Source of the DNA: Symsagittifera roscoffensis
Taxonomy: Eukaryota; Xenacoelomorpha; Acoela; Convolutidae
Assembly (NCBI RefSeq): GCF_963678635.1
Contig: NC_087064.1
Span: 12,431,989-12,495,988, forward strand
Direction: 5' to 3'
Length of the DNA stretch: 64,000 nucleotides
This document shows, one piece after another, positions 56,357 to 64,000 of the stretch; the first letter of the stretch is position 1, and each line of letters opens with the position of its first letter. The notes below the pieces were generated by a model. It ran no database searches, had not been told where the DNA came from, and worked only from the letters and a program-made list of their open reading frames with translations. The position numbers and the translations under genes were made by a program.

Positions 56357-56817
56357 TTGAGAGTCGATGAACGTAGTTGAGACTCTTATATAGGTCGCGA
56401 TGTTTTTGTCTTTCGTTTTTATGTTCAGGGAAAGCTCAGGCTCAGTTTTGCTTTTTCGCTGTTTGACTTTCGATTTCTTTTTAAGTTCGGATCATTTTTT
56501 TGCTAAAAGGAAAGCAAATTCCACTAATATCAGCAAAAGTGTAAACGCGTTACGAAAAATACGATCGACTTCTAGTTTCGAAAGTGGAATTGAATTTTCA
56601 GATTTCTAAGCGGAATAAAAAATTCACCAATTGATCCAGTTTTCGCAAATTGGGCTAATTTCATCAAAAAAGTTTCAATCATAAATTGTTCTAGAAATTC
56701 AAAGAGCTTTACGGGCATCTATTTTTATCGTTGAAATTCGAAAGTCAGGTTTTTCTGTTTATTTGCGTTCCTTGACTCTTTTCCAACTGTCTGTTGGTTA
56801 TGTTTTTTCGGTTACAA
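56357..56817 (+). repeat. Intronic dispersed repeat, copy 4
   Basis: Well-preserved 5' block gagtcgatgaacgtag and cttatataggtcgcgatg, middle gtgtaaacgcgttacgaaaa, then agcggaataaaaaattcacc, gagctttacgggcatc and tgttggttatg. Confidence 0.8.
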
Positions 56818-56847
56818 GTGTGATGTTCTTTTGAAAAGTATTCTCAC

Positions 56848-57024
56848 GTGATATATGTGGTTACGACAGTCGAAGTAGTGGAATAGGATGTAGTGTAATG
56901 CGACTAGAGATATTAAGATGACCGCCAGACAAACGAAGAAGGAGGCAGATCCGAACAGAGCTCCCCCTAGACCCCGTCCGATGTTACTGGTGGTGTTACT
57001 GCTCATAGATAGGGAACCTCCCAT
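56848..57024 (-). CDS. Single-pass membrane protein, first exon, antisense in the thiolase intron
   Basis: 59 codons from an ATG: MGGSLSMSSNTTSNIGRGLG, then a hydrophobic helix (FFVCLAVILISLVALHYILF) and HYFDCRNHIYH before a strong donor CAC/GTGAGA. Possible N-glycosylation site NTTS. G+C content and stop-free frame differ from the surrounding intron, and the exon ends at a good donor, so I think it is a real exon of a gene read on the minus strand. Later exons were not found. No family recognised. Confidence 0.45.
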
Positions 57025-57029
57025 GACAC

Positions 57030-58585
57030 AGATTTAGAAAACTGCAGTTTCTGGTATCGGTTCTTGGGGAACTATGGCTTGCTCGGTTGCAAGAATCAAT
57101 GAGTTTGAATACTATAAAGAGAAATTCTATTCATTGAATGACAAAAAAGATGTTGAAGCAATTTCAGGAGATGGCAAGAAGCAATCATTAGCTATGGGCT
57201 TCGAAAATGATAACGACTAAAATTGCTTCCATGTGTTTAAATCTCCGTTAAGATGAGAAGAATCACTTCGGTGACTGCTAAATTCCAAAGCCAGATGTTT
57301 TACGTAAATATAATTAAGTTATATCGTTTTATCGTTATGAAAAAACTACCAATGAATTTTTTGGTTGGCTTGGACTGGAAGGAGTAAATGTGAAGATTAA
57401 AACAATAATGGCGCCAGATTGAGTTTTAGAAAGCACTTAGTTTACAATTTAGTTTCTGTAGTGCAGTTAAAGTAAAATTTGCTAAAATACGATAAATTCT
57501 AAGGACTGTCGTTCGCGCTTTATGTTGTGGACTAAGTTGGTGCTGTTTGTTTGCGAAGGCGAAAATAGATTCGGAAACGGTAGTTTGAAGGCTTCTCGTC
57601 CAAACAACCTCAGCAACAAACATAAGTTGAATGGGATTCACTGCTAATAGTGTCCCAGTTCCAAGTGACGTCTGAAGCGAACTATTCAAGCATGAAGTCT
57701 CTGGCTTTTTGTTCTTTGGTTCATCGCATATGACTGGAGGTATAAATCATTGTGACTGATAATACTTAGAGAATTAAGTTATTGAAAGTTGCACGTTGGC
57801 TGTTTGAAACAAACAGAATATGGGAAGTGTTGAGTGAAATGGCCTCAAAATTTATCACAGCTTGGGCTGACTGACCCTAAATCTTTGCTGGTTAATGTCC
57901 AAAATTATATTGCTAAGTACAAATTGGCTATAAACCAACATGTGAGCAATGTCTGGAGGCCTTAAATTGGAGTGCCACTTCAGTTGATATGGACCTTTTT
58001 GAAGCTCAAATTTCGTCAAATCCCAAAAAAGTGCGTCAAATCCCAAAAATATTAAGTTTTATTTTGACCCGAATTAACTTGAGTCGAACAAATGTCCCAG
58101 AGAAACTGCAGAGTCAAGTTGTTGTGACAGAATACAAGAATGTTTTCAATCAACATATTTGAAATAAATTTTGAATTGCCCTTTAAATGTCATTTAAAGT
58201 TTATTAAAGTTTCTGTAATAACAAATTTCAGTCAGAAAAAGCCTTGTTGTTCTGCAAGCAGCATTATTAAAATTTGCCTTCTATGTTTTTACTCAACTTG
58301 AATGGACCATTAATTTTTAGTAGTGAAGAATAAGTTCACTGACCATATCATTATCTAAGCAATACTTAAACAATTTATCTGTTATTGCTTGCATATTTTG
58401 GATATTTGAATGTGATAAAACTAGAGCTCATTTGTGAGTGTCTGTGTGAGAGCAGCGACAGTCCTTAGAATATTTGTTTTAAGGTCAGCCATGCCTTCAG
58501 AAATGTTGCGTTTCGAGAAGGCCAAAGCATATTATCTTTCCAAGAAAAAGGTGACAAGTAGGCATCGCTCTCAAATTATCTATTG
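57030..58585. other. Intronic stretch without recognised feature
   Basis: AT-rich. Frames of 60-90 codons on the minus strand (57,426-57,689, 57,855-58,046) show no family resemblance. A tandem phrase gtcaaatcccaaaaa occurs twice near 58,014 and 58,035. Confidence 0.4.
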
Positions 58586-58587
58586 CA

Positions 58588-58900
58588 GTATCGGATTTAG
58601 GGGGACAGTAACGGTTCCCCCATCATGGGTATGACCGCTTGACGAGCCAAAGAGTCCCCATATGGTATTATTTTAAGACATCCATTTTCGACCAGACCAA
58701 CCCTAAAGTTTTTCTCAAGGCACCTTAGCAGCCAATATAAACTAATTTTGAGGGGTACGCGCGCTACATTTTTGTCCCGTTTGTTTTCGAAAACTCGCCT
58801 GCGGCTAAGAAAAATTGGTCAAAATAGTGCTTTGAGAGACCTCGGAAAATCAATTTAGTCGATCTATCAAAAAAAGATCGACAAAATTTTTGAAAATCTG
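58588..58900 (-). mobile_element. MITE-like dispersed repeat, second inverted copy
   Basis: Begins tatcggatttagggggac and ends aaaaagatcgacaaaatttt. Interior taaactaattttgaggggta, cgcgcgctac and gagagacctcggaaaatcaa align to the copies at 55,031 and 21,646. The G-rich terminal run is shorter. Confidence 0.6.
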
Positions 58901-58916
58901 CACCTGGGAGAGTAGT

Positions 58917-59060
58917 AAAGAGTCGATGAACGTAGTGAAGACTGTTATATAGGTCGTGATCGTTTCTTGTTTTTACAGGAAAAGGGTTAAAAAGTTGTTC
59001 ATGCTCAATTTTGATTTTTCGCGGTTTGATTTTTGATTGTTTTGCTCTTGAGATCAGCAA
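58917..59060 (+). repeat. Intronic dispersed repeat, copy 5, 3'-truncated
   Basis: Has the 5' block gagtcgatgaacgtagtgaa and ttatataggtcgtgatcg, then ttgttcatgctcaattttga; the stem-loop and 3' half are missing. It starts directly behind the MITE-like copy. Confidence 0.65.
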
Positions 59061-59350
59061 GGGTATTGCAGTCAGGTGTTAAATTTTTTCCGTAAATAAA
59101 TTGTTCAGAGAGTGGTCAAAATTAGAAATGGTAACTTAACGTCCTGTTCATAATGAAATCCAATTTTGTTGCGTCTTCTGCATGCACACGTGGTCTGGAA
59201 GCAACGAATACGCCAGTGACGGCAAAGGTCCGGGGCGCGAATCTGGCCGGACTTATTTTTTTAATCGGAAATTTTCCGTTTCAAAAAAATTGTTGACCTA
59301 TGATTTGTCTGCTTATGTTTTTTTCGGCTTATACCTGTTTGTACGTCTAA

Positions 59351-59490
59351 GTAAATCAAAGCACTCAAAACAACAAAAATGTAAAATTGCGTACAGCAAA
59401 AAAAAACAATTCTACGATGTGGCAGTAGAATTGTTTTTTTTTTGCTGTACGCAATTTTACATTTTTGTTGTTTTGAGTTCTTTGATTTAC
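59351..59490. repeat. Near-perfect long inverted repeat (65-bp arms, 9-bp loop)
   Basis: Left arm 59,351-59,415 starts gtaaatcaaag and ends caattctac. The loop is gatgtggca. Right arm 59,425-59,490 is its reverse complement, ending ctttgatttac. Only one base differs (gcactc against gaactc) and the A/T run is nine on one side and ten on the other. It would fold into one long AU-rich hairpin if transcribed. Confidence 0.95.
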
Positions 59491-59499
59491 TTCTACTGT

Positions 59500-60595
59500 T
59501 TGTATTTGGAAAAGGGTCTGTTTCTTTATTCAAGTCTCCACCACCTTCTGTCCAACGCAAGAACTGATCGAGACCTGCAGCACTTTATTTACAAAATAAT
59601 TTAAAATCGGGATACAAGACTATATTGATCCCGCCAAATAAATACTAAATACCATAGGTTTAATCGTATCAACAGGTTGTTGAAACCCTACTCATAATTG
59701 GCTATGTCCAGTTTGTTAAAAACGTTATGGCCTTCTAACAAGAGAAAGTCTTGAAACTTTGACAGTTTTTTGGAAACTTTATGCGAAAACTACCGTGCCA
59801 ATTCTCAGGCTCTGTTCATTAAAGATACCCGGTTTTGGGAAACTTCCCTACTTAGGCGGCAATTACATGCTTGTTGGAAAATCTTTTGACAATTTTAAGA
59901 TATTTTGACCGTTTTTTTTAGAAACTTTTTGAATTTTCCTAAAATGTACTCAATCAAATCTGAGATGAAAACTTCTATTGAAAGAACCGGTTGCACTACT
60001 TGTTCTTGTAGAAGCGGCGTTTTCCTAAATTTTATGAAATTATATGTCCTTGGGCAAGTTGGTTATCTCAAAATTTTTTCCTCCTCTAATTTGTTTTAGT
60101 AGAGAAACAACAAAGGTTTTGGACAAATTCCAATTTATGAAATTACGCATTTCGTCCGGCATAAATATAACAAATTCCAAAAAATACCAAAAACGTGCTT
60201 CCAGCTTTACCTGGGCCCTAGGTGTCCTTCCTCGTGCTATACGAAAATTTTGTTTCACCTAGTTTTTCTCAACATTTTTCCTTTTTTTAAAGAAATTTGT
60301 TCTTTTTTATGATTGTGTTGTATCGCAAGTGGTGCGGAGCTCTGCTTTGCCTCTGTGTGAGAAAGAAACGAATGGAGCTTGTGTAGCTTGAACCCTTCTT
60401 ATATAATAAGTAAATGTTTTTTTTTAACAAAAATGTCATACATTTTTTTATTTTCATATGCCAATACGGTTTTTTCAACAGAATTCATTTTTGACTTCGT
60501 TTGAGGCATTATCTTTGATTTTTGGCATTTTATTTTGTATCGCAAGTAGTGCGAAGCTAAATTTCGCCTCTGTGTTTTAATTTCTTTTCGTTGCC
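59500..60595. other. Intronic stretch with two short related phrases
   Basis: No gene seen. The phrase tatcgcaag-(t/g)gtgcg-agct followed by tttcgcctctgtgtg or tttgcctctgtgtg occurs at about 60,320 and 60,538, linking this area to the similar phrases at 49.0-50.2 kb. Confidence 0.4.
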
Positions 60596-60599
60596 GTTG

Positions 60600-60880
60600 T
60601 TAAAATGAAGGTAAACTCCTCTATCGAACAGCAGAACTGTAAAGATCACGAAAAATGTGATCGACTTCTAAATTCGACTTCAATTTTCTGATTTACCACC
60701 GGAAATTTTATCGATTGACCCAGTGTTGTCAAATTGAGTTAATTTATCAAAAAGGTGTCAAAAACAAATTGTTTTTGAAATTCAAGGAGCTTTAAGGCCA
60801 TAGTTTAAAAAAAAGCTGTGAGTTTCCTTTCGTTCATTGAATCTTCACCAATTTTCTGGTGGCTATGTTTCTAATTGGAA
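60600..60880 (+). repeat. Intronic dispersed repeat, copy 6, 5'-truncated
   Basis: Starts at aaggtaaactcctctatc. The stem-loop gatcacgaaaaatgtgatcg at 60,647, gagctttaaggccat, and end ggtggctatgttt. Lies just before thiolase exon 7. Confidence 0.75.
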
Positions 60881-60928
60881 AGTCCATCTACTTTTTCAGT
60901 TTTTCAATAGTATTTGCCCTGTTTTAAG

Positions 60929-61141
60929 CTGGAGTAGAGACGCTTTTTGACGAGGACGAAGAGTACAAGACAGCGCAGTTTGACAAATTTTCCAAACTGA
61001 GACCTGCCTTTGACAGGTCAGGAGGCGGAACGGTGACTGCGGCTAATGCCAGTACTCTGAATGACGGAGCAGCTGCCTTGGTTTTGATGTCTCAGGATTC
61101 AGTTGAGAAACACAAGGTCACACCACTTGCGAAGATAGTCA
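60929..61141 (+). CDS. Thiolase exon 7
   Basis: After tgttttaag, starts with two bases completing the split codon, then [53 protein letters not shown] and ends in PLAKIV plus one base before gtgagt. The G-T-V-T-A-A-N-A-S-x-L-N-D-G-A-A-A motif is a thiolase signature. The coding phase across the 8.9-kb intron is correct. Confidence 0.95.
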
Positions 61142-61184
61142 GTGAGTATTTCGATTAAGTCAAATTTTCTTTCAGTACTTATCG

Positions 61185-61680
61185 AGTATCAATGAACGTA
61201 TTGCAGACTCGTATATAGGTCTTGGTTATTTTTGGTTCCTTTTTTTTCAGGAAACTCCTAAAATGCTCTAATAAATCCAAAATTCCCTTTATGCAATTTA
61301 ATGAATGCTCTAAGAAATATATGCCTTTTTTGAGTTCAACTCAAGTTCATTTGCTAAACAGCAGGCAAATTGTGCTCTCCAAATACGAAAGTGCAAATTA
61401 CGCGAAAAAACGTGGAAGACTTCTTGTTTCGAAAATGGAAGTTAATCATAAGATTTGCCAGTAGGAAAGAAATTTAACCTGTTCACCCAGTTTTCTCAAA
61501 TTGGGAACGTTTCATCAAAAACATGCCAATTAAAAGTTTTTAAAATTAAAGAGCTTTCCGGCCATATATTTTTCTTTGAATTTCGCAAGATGAGTTTTTT
61601 TTGTTTTCAAAAAACTAGTCAGTTTGTTTCTGTTACCTTGCGTACATGGCTCTTTTCAACTGTCTGTTGGCTAAATTATG
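61185..61680 (+). repeat. Intronic dispersed repeat, copy 7
   Basis: 5' block tatcaatgaacgtattgcag and cgtatataggtcttgg, gcaggcaaattgtgctctcc, acgcgaaaaaacgtggaag, aaagagctttccggcc and end ctgttggctaa. Begins 44 bases after exon 7. Confidence 0.75.
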
Positions 61681-61968
61681 AAGTGTTCATGTTCAATTTT
61701 GATCATTTGCGATTTTATTTTTGAAAGTTTAACTTAAATGCATTTGCTAAATGTTAGGTTAATTACGCTCTCTAAAAGCAAAGTTGCAAAAGTCCCGAAA
61801 AAACGTGACTTAGTTTTAGTTTCGAAAATAGATTTTATTTTAATTTTTAGATTTCCCAGCGGAATAAAGCAATACTTTTTGAGTCAATTTTCTGAATTTG
61901 GGATCATTTGTTTTGTTTTTTTTTCTTAGTTGATTGACGCATTTGGAACGGTCTGTTTGCTATGTTTT
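61681..61968 (+). repeat. Intronic dispersed repeat, copy 8, partial
   Basis: Starts in the ttcatgttcaattttgatca block, then ttaattacgctctctaaa, cccgaaaaaacgtgactt, cccagcggaataaagcaata and gtctgtttgctatg. It directly abuts copy 7 as a tandem pair. Confidence 0.65.
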
Positions 61969-62074
61969 TTTTTTCTTCAAATTTTCAAGTTTTTTTTTCA
62001 ATTTGAAATCGAGAACCAGCTAAAATCCACTCGTGGCTAAATTTGTGGCTGATCTCCCGATACTGATAACCTTC

Positions 62075-62400
62075 TCAGAGCCGATGACTGAATGAAGACT
62101 CCAATTTAAGACAAACCTTTTAACGAAAAAATTTTTATCGCTCAGGTTGATTTTTTCGCGGTTTGATTTTTCATTTATTTCCAAGTTCAAGTCAGATTTG
62201 CTAGAAGTATGGCAAATAACATTCTCGAATACCGTAACTGCAAGTGGCATCACAGAATGAGATTGACGTTTAGTTCAGAATCATTTTCGATTTTTGGATT
62301 GGTAGCGGAAAACAATGTCTATCGCTCCAGATCACTCGAATTTTAGCAGATCAGTGTCTATCGTTAAATACTTTTGAATTCAAAGATTTTCATGTTGATT
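62075..62400 (+). repeat. Intronic dispersed repeat, copy 9, diverged
   Basis: 5' block gagccgatgactgaatgaag, then ctcaggttgattttttcgcg, aagtcagatttgctagaa and a degraded stem-loop region. The match weakens after about 62,260. Confidence 0.5.
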
Positions 62401-63585
62401 TGTTTTTTTTTGCAGACCGTAGTGTGTTATTACAAAGCCGATTGTTCCTACTGAAGTCACAAATAATGGTGCTAGTTTTTGTGACACCTTTATTTTCTCA
62501 AAAATTGTGGAAATGATGATTTTTGATTTTTTTTCTGAAATTAAACCGTCAAATCTGAGACTAGCAATTTTATCAAAAGAGCATGTTACGGGGATCCCCT
62601 CAGCATGAGCTGCTAAGTCTTTGTTTTAGTTCAACAAAAGTAATCTTTTAAAGAATTGTCCAAATTTCGAAATTTTGACAGTTTGTGGGAAACTTCTGTT
62701 CTCAAAAGCTACTGTGCCAAAAGTCTGGGATCAATGGGCTCAATCGCCAGATTACCAAAGTTGAGAACCCTCCCTGAAAAGGTCTACTTTTTGAGATTTT
62801 TACCGTTTTTCGGAATTTTTTGTCGATTTTTATTCTGCCAAAACAGAGTAAGGGGTTAAGGTTCAATAAAAAAAACAGGTAAATTTTTGTAGAAAGGCAG
62901 TGTTGGTGTGGGAAAAAGTCCATGTTTTGAAACGTTTTTAGGAGCTTTTTTGTTTTTCTCTGGAGCTTCAGTACAAAATCTGACATTAAACGTTCAATCG
63001 AAGAACAAGTTTTTGCATAATCCCTTGCATCAATGGATTCTCCCAAATTTTCTAAGCAATCAGGTATGGACCTAAGAAATGTGAATTATTTGCCACGGAA
63101 AATCTCCAATTTTTAATTTTTTGATTTTTCTCAAATTATCCAGCCAAATTTAAGATAAGGTGCTCAATCGAAAGATTATGCGATAGGTATTTTCTGTGAA
63201 TAGTGCCTACACTAGTTTTGATATAAAAACAAAGTTGGACCAATTATGTTATCTTTTTGTTGAAATTCTGTTCGTTTTCAGAGTTTTTTTGATTTTCTCG
63301 AAAATTACTGTTCGAAATGTGAGTACAAGAGTTCAATCGAAGGTGCAAGCTGTCGGAGTGTCCTCTGCATAAGTGATATTTCACAACGGTAGTAAGGAAT
63401 CCGCCATGGTTTTAAGAAGTATTTGACTCATTGACCCGTTGTTTGGACTAAGTGCGTTTTCCCAATAACGACGTTGCCAGGTCTAAAATTAGGGAATCAA
63501 TGATGTTTGAAAGATCTCCCCTGAGAAAGCGTTTTTTCCGTTTTTTTACAACGAATCAGCTATGGACTTAGTAAATGTCCAATTT
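62400..63585. other. Intronic stretch without recognised gene
   Basis: AT-rich. Repeated loosely similar phrases (for example caatcgaag/caatcgaa and gtttttcgg-attttttg) suggest decayed tandem or dispersed copies, but I cannot define a unit. Confidence 0.35.
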
Positions 63586-63589
63586 TTAT

Positions 63590-64000
63590 GAGTAATTAAG
63601 GTTTTGAAGACTCTTATATAGCTCTTGCTGATTTTTGTTTGTTTTTTTTTTCAGGAGAAAGTCTTAAAATTTTGATGCACTTAGGTCTATATGTATTTTT
63701 GAGTTCAATTGAAATTCATCTGCTGAAAGTGGCGTAAATAGCTTTCTCCAAACAACGAACGTGCAAATGGCGCGAAAATTCGTGAATGACTTCTAAATTC
63801 GAAAGTGGAATTTAATTTTTAGATTTCCAGCGGAGTAAAAACTTTACCTGTTGATTCAGTTTTCTCAAGTTGGGTTAATGTTATTAAAAAAGCGCCAGTC
63901 ATAAATCTTTCTAGAAGTTCAAAGAGCTTAAAGGGCATCTATTTTTTTCTTTGAAGTTCGAAAGTTGAGATTTTTTTTCAGTAAAGTCAGTTTTTTTTAT
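63590..64000 (+). repeat. Intronic dispersed repeat, copy 10, runs off the window
   Basis: gaagactcttatatagctct, ttgagttcaattgaaattca, ggcgcgaaaattcgtgaatg, ccagcggagtaaaaacttta, gagcttaaagggcatc, with the 3' end beyond 64,000. Confidence 0.75.

Noticed and set aside
59195-59268. Second tRNA-like sequence (gcgcgaatctgg with gtccgg/ccggac ends)
   Set aside because: It has a small inverted repeat and a weak B-box look-alike but no convincing A box or cloverleaf.
59182-59604. 140-codon plus frame across the long inverted repeat
   Set aside because: The frame only exists because both hairpin arms happen to lack stops; the peptide is low-complexity.

Overview
The window looks like a piece of an AT-rich invertebrate animal genome. 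It is not bacterial. Evidence: spliced genes with GT-AG and GC-AG introns, a 152-bp satellite array, non-LTR and LTR retroelement remains, and families of short dispersed repeats inside introns. I cannot name the species. The mixture (endonuclease-type LINE with PHD and esterase modules, an envelope-like gene, short and very long introns side by side) fits a metazoan such as a marine invertebrate, but this is inference.

Layout. (1) 1-19,935: one uninterrupted head-to-tail satellite array, about 130 monomers of about 152 bp, already running at base 1. It has subfamilies, multi-monomer duplications of 3, 5, 8 and 13 units, and out-of-register junctions. (2) 19,936-25,200: end of the array, marked by the end of a GGGGCGGATTTAGG-type repeat; then a minus-strand gene for a small multi-pass membrane protein (exons near 22.3, 21.3 and 20.2 kb, one intron of GC-AG type), two MITE-like repeats, and an old 0.65-kb direct duplication. 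(3) 25,200-32,900: two broken copies of a Ty3-type integrase, a 25-bp minisatellite of 15 units whose core motif is also scattered over the next 3 kb, and a diverged 0.4-kb tandem duplication. (4) 32,922-41,933: two full-length, head-to-tail copies of one LINE of about 4.5 kb. ORF1 is an SGNH-hydrolase-like protein. ORF2 carries a PHD-type zinc finger, a reverse transcriptase and a restriction-like endonuclease. A third, 5'-truncated remnant follows at 43.2 kb. (5) 44,600-46,890: a minus-strand, broken envelope-like glycoprotein gene with no recognisable pol or LTR beside it. (6) 48-64 kb: a plus-strand gene for mitochondrial-type acetyl-CoA acetyltransferase (thiolase, ACAT1-like), with five firm exons between 50,451 and 52,027, a 213-nt exon at 60,929 and the rest beyond the window. 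Its 8.9-kb intron and its 3' intron are packed with about ten same-strand copies of a 0.45-kb repeat, two MITE-like copies, an almost perfect 65-bp inverted repeat and one antisense exon of a membrane protein. A tRNA-like pol III element lies just upstream of the gene.

Only two genes look like working host genes: the thiolase and, less surely, the multi-pass membrane protein. Almost everything else is repeat or transposon. The most unusual items are the tandem esterase/PHD/RT/endonuclease LINE, the satellite whose every monomer carries a good-looking branch point plus 3' splice site, and the near-perfect long hairpin at 59.35 kb.
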